Below, piece by piece: positions 22,139 to 31,664 of a DNA stretch of 64,000 nucleotides. Position numbers and translations under genes: made by a program. This stretch comes from Sporodiniella umbellata (lineage: Eukaryota; Mucoromycota; Mucoromycetes; Mucorales; Rhizopodaceae): the NCBI GenBank assembly GCA_025677835.1, contig JAIXMR010000002.1, positions 186,001 to 250,000 on the forward strand, written 5' to 3'. Under the pieces are notes generated by a model, which was not told the origin of the DNA, searched no databases, and saw only the letters and a program-made list of their open reading frames with translations. Position 1 is the first letter of the stretch, and the number at the start of each line of letters is the position of its first letter.

Positions 22139-23053
22139 CCTGACAATGTCTATGACTACAATGAGATACGCAATAATATTAAGGATTGGAAACAATCAAG
22201 TATTGCATCTCTGTTAAAGCCAGCTCCAGTGACTCAACACCTGCCTTCTTTTGATTCGGATGGAAAGCCCTGCTTTAAGCCATACCGTGGATCTGGCAAG
22301 CTAGAAGGCAAGTATGCTTTGATTACTGGTGCTGATAGTGGCATTGGTCGCTCTATTGCTACTCTGTATGCATTGGAAGGTGTTGCTGGTATTACGATTG
22401 TTTACCGTGATGAACGAGAAGATGAGGATGCCATGTATACCAAAAATACTATTGAAGCGCAATCCAAGTGTCAGATCCACTTGATCGCTCGCGACGTAGG
22501 CTACGATAAAAACTGTCAAGAGATTGTAGATGCCCACATGACCCGATTTGGTCGTTTAGACATCTTAGTGAACAACGCAGGAGAAGGGTATCGGGCAGAT
22601 CGTATAGAGGATATGGTAGGCGATACGATGGAACGCACTTTCCGAACCAACGTGTTTGGGCCTCTCTTGATGAGCAAGTACGCCAGCCCGATGCTTGTGG
22701 CGGGTGGTGTGATAGTGAACACGGCTTCGATTGCTGCGTACTTTGGGATGAGCTATATGGTAGATTACTCTGCTACGAAAGGTGCCGTGGTATCTTTTAC
22801 CCGCGCGTTAGCGCAACAACTCGCTCCACGTCGTATCCGTGTGAACGCGGTGGCTCCTGGGTATATCTGGACCCCGATGATTCCCATTAATTTTACGGGA
22901 AATGGAGCCAAAACTTTCGGTAACCAGAGCGCTCTACAACGACCTGGTCAACCCAGTGAGATTGCTACTGCATTTGTGTATCTGGCTTCAGACGATGCTT
23001 CTTACATGACGGGTCAAGTCCTTCATCCGTTCGGTGGGCTTTTTGTGGAATAG
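22112..23053 (+). CDS. Short-chain dehydrogenase/reductase, array copy 6
   Basis: Intronless, 313 residues from ATG 22112. Cofactor motif TGADSGIGR, NNAGEGY, catalytic NTASIAAY and DYSATKG are intact. It is a visible mosaic: the promoter and first codons match copy 5, the N-terminal 30 residues match copy 3, and the region after the NNAG motif is its own, with GC-richer codons than the other copies. The C-terminus ends in VLHPFGGLFVE rather than the VHT/IHT ending of its neighbours. Last copy of the array; the next gene is unrelated and on the opposite strand. Confidence 0.92.
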   Translation: MASGFDKELPDNVYDYNEIRNNIKDWKQSSIASLLKPAPVTQHLPSFDSDGKPCFKPYRGSGKLEGKYALITGADSGIGRSIATLYALEGVAGITIVYRDEREDEDAMYTKNTIEAQSKCQIHLIARDVGYDKNCQEIVDAHMTRFGRLDILVNNAGEGYRADRIEDMVGDTMERTFRTNVFGPLLMSKYASPMLVAGGVIVNTASIAAYFGMSYMVDYSATKGAVVSFTRALAQQLAPRRIRVNAVAPGYIWTPMIPINFTGNGAKTFGNQSALQRPGQPSEIATAFVYLASDDASYMTGQVLHPFGGLFVE

Positions 23054-23574
23054 AACGGACAGACCGTAGCATTACCTAATAAAGGAGCCCTTGGAGTGCA
23101 AACAAGCCTTTTATTGTTTTGATTCTCCCAAGAGACTAACGCAAAAGGGAGAAAGAGAAAAGAGGGGGGGGAGAGAGGCTAGATTTTCTTTTGGGTTGAT
23201 GAAACACTTGAAGTAGTTTACAGAGTGGATAAACCTTCTTTGTACATCAAGGTCGGGTCGTACACGGGCGAGATGGTGTAACATTTTCAATGCAAAAACA
23301 AAATCCAAACAAAATCCACAAAAACAAAAAAAAAAGTGGGGTTTTTAAAAGCTTAAGGAGAGTCTTGTATCTTTGAGAGGGGGAGAGGGGAGGGGGTGGA
23401 TTTATTCTAATAAAAATATAATAAATAAAAGGGGATAGAGAAAGAAAAATAGTCCCAAAAAAAGCAAAAAAAGCAAAAAAAAAAAAAAAAAAAAAAAAAA
23501 AGAAAAATAGAGAGAGAGAGAGAGATGAGAGAAAGAAGGGGTGTATGTATGAGAAATGAAGTGGAATCGGTTGT
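23054..23574. other. Convergent intergenic region, A/G-rich
   Basis: 521 bases between the stops of SDR copy 6 and the minus-strand CBM21 gene. It has G-rich and A-rich runs, an A tract at about 23475-23502, an AG microsatellite at about 23510-23525, and AATAAA-like elements. No gene seen. Confidence 0.6.
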
Positions 23575-24588
23575 TTAATAAGTCGACATGGGAGAACGCG
23601 TGGGACTTGAACTATAAAAACAATATTTGCTGACAAGGTCCATGTAAGAAGCGGAATCGAGTTCCATTTTTGGACTTGAGGGCGAATGACAGGTGTTGGG
23701 CGAGCGTCTTGCGTCTATGGGAATGGGTATGGCAGTGACTACTGCAGGGGTTTTTTGAAATGAATGAGAGAAATCGTAACGTTTGTTGTTGAGTTTGGCC
23801 TCATTTTTTTTGGGAGGCAGCGACTGGTTGGGGCGAAGGACTTGGACCTCGAAATTCTTGGAGCGATTGTTCTCCCAAAACTCCTGTGCGCCCACCCGAT
23901 ACTGTACTGCAAAATAGAGCGAATCGGATTTTAAATCGAGAGCAAAGGTAAAGAGGTCATAGGTGGGATTGGCAGCATAAGCCGATTGATAACAAGCCTC
24001 GATATCGTGCACCGTTTCCCAGTAGTCGAACGTGTAGCGAACGGTCAATGTTTTTTGATAGTCCAGATTACGGACCAGCACCTTACCGGTCAGTTGCTTG
24101 TCTTGCAGTTTGAGTGAGCTTTTATCGATCCGAATCACCTTGTTGCGTTTATCCAGGACGTCCGTCAGCTCGCTATTGGACCAATTGGGAAACACGAGCT
24201 TGGGTTCTTCTTCTTCTTCGTCTGCCCAAAAGATACCTTGATTATGACTAATGGCGAGCGGTGTCTGGGCTTTTTTAAAGTAACAGATGTTCTCCAGGTT
24301 ATCCCTATCGAACTGAACCGACTTTGTTGGACTGCAGGGGGCTGATTTTGGCGTACGCATCGACGACTTTAGTAAGCGAGGCAATTGGCCCTCCTCGCCT
24401 TGGCTGGGTACCGCCGTCAGGGAGAGCGGGCCTGGGTTTAAGTTGAGAGCGCTTGCTACCAGTTGACGGGTGTAGTGATTGGTCGACTCTTGTTCCATAA
24501 TGCCTTGGTAATCCAGCACGAGCGAAGACGTCTTTCGGTTCAACGATACTCGTTTCTTGTTGTTAAATTGATTTAACGTTAAAGCCAT
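23575..24588 (-). CDS. PP1-targeting glycogen regulatory subunit with CBM21 domain
   Basis: Single exon, 337 residues, start ATG 24588 (MALTLNQF). The N-terminal half has the protein phosphatase 1 docking motif KSVQF (RVxF type) within a Ser/Pro-rich stretch (APCSPTKSVQFD). A CBM21 domain follows at about residues 135-245: LQDKQLTGKVLVRNLDYQK, then VRYTFDYWETVHDIEA and DLFTFALDL...YFAVQYRVGAQEFWENN. This is the architecture of yeast Gac1/Pig1 and animal PPP1R3 proteins, which bring PP1 to glycogen to activate glycogen synthase. The C-terminal tail is Ser/Pro-rich. Upstream DNA contains a TATA-like element and T-rich tracts. Confidence 0.88.
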   Translation of the reverse strand: MALTLNQFNNKKRVSLNRKTSSLVLDYQGIMEQESTNHYTRQLVASALNLNPGPLSLTAVPSQGEEGQLPRLLKSSMRTPKSAPCSPTKSVQFDRDNLENICYFKKAQTPLAISHNQGIFWADEEEEEPKLVFPNWSNSELTDVLDKRNKVIRIDKSSLKLQDKQLTGKVLVRNLDYQKTLTVRYTFDYWETVHDIEACYQSAYAANPTYDLFTFALDLKSDSLYFAVQYRVGAQEFWENNRSKNFEVQVLRPNQSLPPKKNEAKLNNKRYDFSHSFQKTPAVVTAIPIPIDARRSPNTCHSPSSPKMELDSASYMDLVSKYCFYSSSPTRSPMSTY

Positions 24589-25600
24589 AGCACCCTTATT
24601 TTTATTTAGAAAAATAAAAGAAAAATAGAAAATAGAATAAAAAGCTAAACAAGTTTTTTTTTTTTTTGGTTTTTTTTTGGTTTTTTTTCTGATAAGCAAA
24701 AGGTGTGTGTGTAAGCGTCGATGATGTATAAATTAAAAATACTCAAAACAATCATTTCTATTGGTGTAACGGTTTTATTCTTATTTATGCAACCCATCCA
24801 AATGGTGTGGTTGATAAGCGGACGATAATTAACAGTGCTTATTGTCTAGCATTTGGATACTGTTCGTTGTTGCTTGTGCCACCTCTTTGTTTTATGGGAC
24901 TCGTTCGAGTAGGGATGACGCAAGGTCACCTTCAGAAAAAGGAATAGCCAGCCTAGGTTTCACAAAAGCAGGAAACTATCAGTCCACCTAACCTGAGCGG
25001 ATGTCGGGCTTGGGCAACACAACCGATAAGAACTCGTAAAAATAGCATGCTTATCATCTTTAGAACCAAAAAAAAAACAGGTTTTTTGATTGCCATCTTT
25101 GTAGGATTCAAACGTGGGCGGACGCTATGTCTGTACGATGGATTGGAAAACAATAGAATTCAATGTTAGAAAACGAAGGATCTGATAAAGTGATTCTCAA
25201 AAAAAAAAAAAAGACCGTTTCTAGCCTAAATATCGTTGCACGGGTGTTTTATAGCGTAGATGATCCTCATCACGTTTTTGATTGGCTCGAATCACTGCTT
25301 TAGCTGAATTGATCTTGGAAATAAAAGGGTGGCTAGAGACACCCCTTGTTTAACTCTCCGAACGCTTCCCTTCTTTTTCTGCGCTCGTTTTCAAACTCAG
25401 GAAAAGTACGCTACACTAAGCCGAGGAGTGGTTTTATTGATGGATGGGTAGACACACCCTAAGAATAGTGATGTCATTCTACCATCATCGCCCACTCTTT
25501 TTCTACATTGGTTTATTTTGAAGGGTGCATCAGCATTGGATTGAATCGATCTTGTCCAGCAGTCTAGGTGGTGAGGTAAGACAACGAAAAAAACAAAAAT
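24589..25600. other. Intergenic region between CBM21 and epsin genes
   Basis: One kb with no supported gene. The left end is the promoter of the minus-strand CBM21 gene (ATGTATAAATTAAAAAT near 24723-24739). Nothing else identified. Confidence 0.5.
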
Positions 25601-25638
25601 AGCCTTGGTGACGATCATGGCTCGTGCATCGTCACCAA

Positions 25639-25642
<4 letters not shown>
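25601..25642. repeat. Perfect inverted repeat, 15-bp arms
   Basis: AGCCTTGGTGACGAT at 25601-25615 is the exact reverse complement of ATCGTCACCAAGGCT at 25628-25642, with a 12-base loop. It abuts the CT microsatellite and overlaps the apparent stop codon of the epsin gene, so it would form a stable hairpin at or just after the 3' end of that transcript. Confidence 0.95.
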
Positions 25643-25676
<34 letters not shown>

Positions 25677-27422
25677 GTTTACCTGTGTTGGTCCAAATGG
25701 GTTATGGCTACCGGCGGTCGGTGGTTGGAAACTCATGGATGGGAAGGGGGACGACTGAAATCCAGTCAGGGAAGGTGACAGGGATTGAAAGCCGGTGGGG
25801 GTCGCTTGCTGAAACGGACTGTGCGAGGGTTGGAAGCCGGTGGTGGGTGGCTGGGTATGGGGTGAAGAGTAAGCCGAAGGGGATCCATAGCCTCCGGTAG
25901 GAAAACCAGTCATCTGTGCCTGGAGTCCGTTGAAGGGGTGGGCTGCCTCGGTTCCGTTCAGACGGTTGGGTGTTTGAAGTCCGTTGAAAGGATGGGTTGC
26001 TTGAGATCCATTGAGACCAGCATGTCCCTGCGAGGGATTGAAACCGTTGTTTGTTTGGAATCCGTTCAAGTCTTGAGACGTATTGTAGCTATTTGTTCCC
26101 TGAAAGCTGTTGGTGCCTTGAGACGTGTTGTAGCTATTTGTTCCCTGAAAGCTGTTGGGTGTTTGAAGTCCACTGAAAGCATTGGATGTCTGGGAAGAGG
26201 ATGGATAGGGGTTTTTGGCTGTGATGGGTACGTGAAAGGACATACCGGTGGACTGCGGCCATTGAGCGGTGCTTTGTAAATAAGGGTTGGGAGAAGCGTA
26301 AGGGTTGGGCTGGCTGGGAAAAGCACTATTGAATCTTGAATGCCGAGGATGAGTAAGGCACCTATGAAAACAGTGACTTACATTGAGCTTTGTCCGCCGG
26401 TAATGGCTGGAGGGGAGAACAGGTTGTTAAAGTTTTCTTTGTCCAGTTGTTCCTGTTTCTTTTTTTCTGTTTCTCTTGCTTCTTGCTCACTCTCTTGGAT
26501 GGCTCGGGCCAGGTCAGAATCGCTTTTTGAAAAAAGACTGTTCTTAGTTTATCGGTGAGGTGGTGTTCTTACCTGTCTCCTCTTTTTTTTGACTCTTGTT
26601 CTGCTAGACGCCGACTTTCATCAATCGCTCTCTTTAAATCCTTCTCTTCGTCCATATAACCTGGGTTACGATAGACATCGGGCTCCCCGTTGTTTCTTCT
26701 TATCAGACTCGTACTGTTGTTCATCATATACTCCTGCATATAGTCTCGGTTGTTTCTCTCCTCTTTTAACTTTTCGTCGTTCATCAGTAACAGTGTGAGC
26801 TCTTTTGCTTTTTGGCGTACTATGGACATGCAAACGTTAGGAAAACCTAGGTGAATGAAAAAAAAAAAAAGACAATGTACCGTTATGACCCACGTCTCTT
26901 CTCGACTCATCCACATGTTGAAACTCTTTCAACGTTCGAATCACATAGACATTTTCTTTCGCATAAAGCACTACGTTTTGTGAGCCCACATGTAGACAGA
27001 AATCCAATAAAACTAGAGCCTAAGAGAGACCTCTTGTTTTAGAACCATCACAACAACACCCTATTCCTACCTTGAATACATGACGCCAGTTTTTCCCTTT
27101 GTCGTTCAAACGTTTATCAATCATATCCATGATTTCAATAAAATCGTGTCTATACAACGTAAAACATCAATAAAAATCCAAACAAGCGTCTTGGTTTTAC
27201 TCATTAAAAGTATGTTGTGCAATGTCGTTCATAAGGGGACCACTAGGCCCATTGGGGTCATTCGAAGTGGCTTCTCTTACTTTGATTTGAACCTCTGAAA
27301 ATCCTTTAGCGTAATTCTTGCTGTTGTATACAAAATAAACGAGGCCCCCCTCATGAGGTTAGTCATTGAACAAAATAACCATCGTGCACTTACATGCTTC
27401 TAACCACTCCTTTTCCTGCCAT
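25632..27422 (-). CDS. Epsin (ENTH domain, UIMs, NPF motifs), seven exons
   Basis: Exons on the minus strand: 27422-27394, 27320-27201, 27149-27071, 27019-26881, 26819-26573, 26522-26382 and 26334-25632 join in frame to about 485 residues. The N-terminus (MAGKGVVRSIKNYAKG...) and NDPNGPSGPLMNDIAQHTFNE, RLNDKGKNWRHVFKAL, VIRTLKEFQHVDESRRDVGH and VRQKAKELTLLLMNDEKL form a full ENTH domain (residues 1-150), which binds PtdIns(4,5)P2. Two ubiquitin-interacting motifs follow (DLKRAIDESRRLAEQES and DLARAIQESEQEARE). The tail is rich in Asn/Gln/Gly and has NPF/NPY motifs for EH-domain partners. It is an endocytic clathrin adaptor. The C-terminus is uncertain: an unspliced reading runs through the microsatellite as Glu-Arg repeats, but a GTAAAC donor at 25684 could splice it out. 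Confidence 0.9.
25641..25674. repeat. (CT)17 microsatellite
   Basis: Uninterrupted CT dinucleotides. On the minus strand this is (AG)17, inside or immediately after the last coding exon of the epsin gene. Confidence 0.98.
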
Positions 27423-28161
27423 ACTTTATAAATTAAATACTCAAAGAAAATGCAAAGAGGTTGGCAGTGAGAAAGGAAAAAAAATAAAAAAAAAAAAAAA
27501 AAAAGCGAGTTAAAAAATAAATCAGATAGTAATTTTGAAAACAGAAGGATCTGCGTCATTGCCCAAAAAAAAGAAAAAAAGCATGTACAAAGTCAGTTGA
27601 TATTCAACCTATCGTTGCTTTGATTGTCTCTTGTGGAGATGAGAGCAGAGACGATGTTTTTTATGAATGCAGACAAACGAACCACTGTAAGTATAGCCAT
27701 TAGGATGCTGTTACTAAAGAATAATAGTAGTAGCGATGATGACACGATGGGCTAATAAATAAAAAGCGTGTAACCCGGACTGGATCTTAAACATTGGTTG
27801 TAATTGATTGGACGGTTCTCTTTGTGATGTTTAGGTGCTCAGATACACGTTCTCCTTATTTCTCTTGAATATGAGCCATCACCCAAAAAAAAAAAAAAGA
27901 TAGTGTACATTGTTTTTATTACGCCTAACAGATGATGTCTGATAAGATAGGCAATCCAAAGAACCCCTCTCTTACCTTGTTTAAAAGTAGTGTAACAAGA
28001 AATCAATACTTTTGTTGGATAGCTTTTTCTTTTTCTTTTTGCATAATTTTGACTCATGGCCTATCCACCGCAGTGAAGCATCACTGTGGTCTTACACCGT
28101 TTTTAATTAGAACAAAATAAGCTACACGCCTTGTTATAAAGACTACGGATGTTTCTAGGCG

Positions 28162-28202
<41 letters not shown>

Positions 28203-28411
28203 ATTTTCAGATGCGTAGATTGCTTTGTTTGTTTTTGTGGCCACTTTATTAGGAGAAAATAAAATTATAGATCACTGCGGTCTGCTTTTATTTCTTTCTC
28301 TTTTTCTTATTATTCCGACGTGGTTCAGACCGCAGTCATTCGTTTTGGGCTATTTAAAACTACAGGACGGTCTTGAAAGCTTTTTTTCTCTTTTTTTTTT
28401 TTTCATTATTA

Positions 28412-28448
<37 letters not shown>

Positions 28449-28476
28449 CTCTAAAAGAACGAAAGCAAAGAAAGAA
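27423..28476. other. Divergent intergenic region
   Basis: About 1 kb between the minus-strand epsin start and the plus-strand small gene. A 27-codon ATG frame on the minus strand ending in a good donor (near 28054-27975) could be the first exon of a tiny gene, but no second exon could be found. Simple repeats are listed separately. Confidence 0.4.
28161..28202. repeat. Compound (AT)n(GT)n microsatellite
   Basis: Alternating AT then GT dinucleotides over 42 bases, about 275 bases upstream of the small protein gene. A further ATT trinucleotide run lies at 28416-28446. Confidence 0.95.
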
Positions 28477-28737
28477 ATGAACAGTAATATCGAATTGATA
28501 TCTTATGCCAAGCTAGCAGAAGCCAGCAAAGCCCGAACCGATTTGCCTATTCGAAAGTATGTGTTGATTGCCAATGTCTTGCGTCGACCCAAAGAGGTTG
28601 AGCTGGAACAGCACTGGTTTGACAGCTGTATGAACAAACTCATTCAAGACGAGAAGGAAGACCTTGAAGCACACAGTCCCGCGGCTCAGCTACACGTCTA
28701 TCACAACTTTAATACAAAAAATAGCGTGTTTGTCTAG
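28477..28737 (+). CDS. Small conserved-looking protein of unknown function
   Basis: An ATG-initiated single exon of 86 codons with balanced composition, unlike the surrounding low-complexity DNA. The protein begins MNSNIELISYAKLAEASKAR, continues with a basic and hydrophobic core (IRKYVLIANVLRR) and a Glu-rich helical segment, and has no signal peptide or membrane segment. The start lies 31 bases after an ATT microsatellite. I do not recognise the family. The regular residue usage suggests a real small cytosolic protein; the function is unknown. Confidence 0.55.
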   Translation: MNSNIELISYAKLAEASKARTDLPIRKYVLIANVLRRPKEVELEQHWFDSCMNKLIQDEKEDLEAHSPAAQLHVYHNFNTKNSVFV

Positions 28738-29781
28738 AGTTTCCTTTGAGCCAAAATTCCCTTTCATGTACATACAGCATCTACACATCTACACATACAA
28801 ACGCACGCTCTCATCCTATCGTCATGCATACTCTTTGCTCTTCATTATCCAACAAATAAATAAATAAAAAACTTTAAATGAACTCAGCCATTTCTTTTAC
28901 AGAAAAGCGGAGAGAAATCTTTCTTATGCAAACCCCTCTTTCTGTAAAGAAGCTCTCAAAAACATCTATTCAGGTGGCTTTTGATGTAAACACCAAAAAA
29001 AAAAAAAAAAAAAAAAAAGTAAGAAATCACCTTTTATTTTTCAGCCAAAAAGCAAGTTACATGTAAACTTTTCTCTACTACCCCTGTACTGAAAGAATAA
29101 AAATATCTGCATAAATATAGTAGAGTCAGCCATTGCACCATGAAAAGCTAAAATGAGTCAATAGCGTTTGGTTGAAATTTTTTTTTTTTTAGTAGCTGTT
29201 CTTTAACCTTTGGCTCCTTTATGACATGCCTTATCGGATGCTGAGGCTCAAACCACAGCTGCTGTCAATTTATGGAATGAGATAATAAAATCTAAAAAAA
29301 AAAAAAAAAAAAAAATTTCTTAGGTAATACGGTGGGACAAACCGAGTACGATTGTGTCATCACTCTGAGTAATGCACGGTTTTTCTTTTTAAAAAAGAAA
29401 AGGGGGTTTGTTCTTTGGGATAAGCCGTTAACTAACCCTTTGTTTTTTTTTTCTTTGATTGCTGTTATAAAATAAAGCGATGGTTATAAACACCAACAGT
29501 AAAAAAAAAAAAAAAAAAAAAAAAAACACTCTAAAACTTTTTTCCGACGGCACGCTTTAAACCCTTATTTTCCCTCTTTCTTTCCCCCAAAAAAATGGAC
29601 CCTTTGGAAGCTTAATGTAACACGAAAGAAAGGTCTACCAATCAACGGTATTCTTTCTGGACCCTGGCTTGAGATGGATTTCATTTCTTTTTTTTTTTTT
29701 TTTTTTTTAATTTTTTAATTTTTTTCTTTTCCTTATTTTTTTTTTTTTTTTTGTTATTACTTGATAGAAATCCGTAGAAAA
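28738..29781. other. Intergenic region with possible small gene remnants
   Basis: About 1 kb rich in A/T homopolymers (29 kb A-tracts; T-tracts up to the next start). An ATG frame at 28878 (MNSAISFTEKRREIFLMQ...) runs into a 24-base A tract and a possible intron, ending near 29098. A second coding-like block lies near 29230-29295 (ALSDAEAQTTAAVNLWNEII). These may be one small gene or relic; neither is recognised. The 80 bases before the NAGA start are T-rich. Confidence 0.3.
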
Positions 29782-31201
29782 ATGATGACATCAGACAAAA
29801 TCTACAAGATTATCAATGCCCGTATTCTGTTGAACCATGAGATTGTTGAAGATTCATATCTTTGGTACCAGAACGGAAAGATTATTCACCCCCAGAATCT
29901 CTTTTTCTCTTCCCGTCGAGATGCAGATGAGATTATTGACGGCAAGGGTCTTTTGGTCGTACCGGGCTTTATTGAGACACAGATCAATGGGGCTTATGGT
30001 ATTGACTTTGCAGATCATGAAGAGCCTACGGAAGTCTTGCAGAAGAACATCAATACGGTCGCTCAAGGTTTATTGAAATACGGCTGTACTGCCTTTTGTC
30101 CTACGGTGGTCAGTTCAAGTCCAGAAGTCTATCAAAAGGTAGGTGTGCAAGTAGAAAGACGTCATTTTGACAGTTGAGTCAAGGTACTTCCCTTGTTGAA
30201 CCATCGTGCGGGGAGCGCTTCTACAGGAGCCACGATTTTGGGCGCCCATGTGGAAGGGCCTTTTATTGCCACAGAAAAGAAAGGTGCCCATAACCCTGAT
30301 GTGCTCAAGAATACGCCGCATGGCATTCAGGACATGGACGAAGCCTACGGGCCCGAGTTACAAAAGGGAAAAGACGCGGTTCGTATCATCACTCTGGCGC
30401 CTGAGATCGAAGGAATTTGTGAGACGATCCCGGCTTTGGTCGATCGAGGCATTGTGGTTTCCATGGGCCACTCTGCTTGTGAAATTGCCGATGCTGAAAA
30501 GGCAGTCAAGAAGGGAGCGAGCAGTATCACCCATTTGTTTAATGCCATGCCTGCGGTAAGAATACATATATACATACATACACCTATAAACACACACATA
30601 CGTTGATTTCTGTTTCTAAACAGCCAAGAGTTAGTTTCATCATCGCGATCCTGGCCTGGTGGGTATCTTGGGTGCTGCCGACTTGCCTCTTCCCGAAAAG
30701 AGCACACATCACCCCGAAGGTTCCAAAACATCCCAAGACAGACACCGACCGGATCCACGTCCTTTCTATGGCCTGATCTGTGACGGCGTTCATGTTCATC
30801 CTAACTCTATCCGTATTGCTTATTACTCCCATCCTACCGGCGCTGTTCTGGTCACCGATACCCTCTCCGCAATGGGCTTGCCTAAGGGAGATTATATCCT
30901 CGGTGGAAGCGAGGTCGAGGTCGATCAGGATGGAGGCGCCTATATCAAAGGCACGCACACCCTTGCCGGAAGCACCATCACCATCGATCAATGTATTCGT
31001 AATTTCCAGAAATTCACAAACTGTAGTCTCGTCGAAGCCGTCGAAGCTGCTACCTTACATCCCGCACGTATGCTTGGTATCGATCACCTCAAAGGCACCT
31101 TAAACGTAGGCGCTGATGCTGATTTTGTCTTTTTAAATGATGCCAACCATAACATTCAGGTCGAAAGAGTCTTTATTGCCGGTCAAGAAGTGGTGTTGTA
31201 G
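29782..31201 (+). CDS. nagA: N-acetylglucosamine-6-phosphate deacetylase, three exons
   Basis: Exons 29782-30138, 30184-30555 and 30635-31201 join in frame to 431 residues, starting at ATG 29782 (MMTSDKIYK). Family landmarks: VVPGFIETQINGAYGIDF near the N-terminus, AHVEGPF with the metal-binding Glu, GHSACEIADAE and THLFNAMPAFHHRDPG supplying the two metal-binding histidines, and LVTDTLSAMG with the catalytic Asp. The enzyme removes acetate from GlcNAc-6-phosphate to give glucosamine-6-phosphate, part of chitin-derived GlcNAc use. The third acceptor is placed at 30634 because an earlier AG would leave an in-frame stop. Exon 3 is noticeably GC-richer than the flanking DNA. Confidence 0.95.
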
Positions 31202-31231
31202 TTATTAAAGTATAGATAGATTCGTTTTAAT

Positions 31232-31236
<5 letters not shown>

Positions 31237-31262
<26 letters not shown>
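31237..31262. repeat. (TA)n microsatellite downstream of the deacetylase gene
   Basis: Thirteen TA units in the 3' flank, followed by a TTTTTATTATGG segment. It is likely in or beyond the 3' UTR. Confidence 0.9.
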
Positions 31263-31267
<5 letters not shown>

Positions 31268-31404
31268 CTTTTTATTATGGCTGCCGTGCATGATTAGGGT
31301 GGCTATTAAAGGGAAGAGGGGATGTTGTATTATAATAATGAAGAAAATGATCAAAAAAAAAAAAAAAAAGAAGGAATTTCTTTCTATCTACAGTATGTTC
31401 TAGA

Positions 31405-31630
31405 CTAGTTTTCAAACAGTTTTGAAAAAGAAGCTTGCCAGGATCCTAAATTTAAAGAAGAAACTCTTCTTCCTTGCTTTTCTTTGCCACCAAACACGCC
31501 TTGGGTTGGGGAGATCGTTTCGTTGGTAGCACTACGAACAATAGGCCGGTGTGGGGTATCAATGACAGGGTCTGAGGCCAAAGAAGAAGAAAGACTGGAC
31601 GGCTTTTATAAAAAGAAAATGTCAGGCTAT

Positions 31631-31664
<34 letters not shown>

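Noticed and set aside
13938..22537. A similar antisense frame of about 70-130 codons opposite every SDR copy
   Set aside because: It is the mirror of the conserved cofactor-binding block; its conservation is fully explained by conservation of the SDR protein and of the nucleotides through gene conversion.
23247..23636. Minus-strand frame of 129 codons overlapping the end of the CBM21 gene
   Set aside because: Composed of Phe/Leu/Ser from A/G-rich simple sequence and partly in the overlapping frame of a clear gene.
28161..28446. Microsatellite cluster considered as a replication origin or centromere-like element
   Set aside because: Only simple AT, GT and ATT repeats; no further origin signature, and AT-rich DNA is general here.
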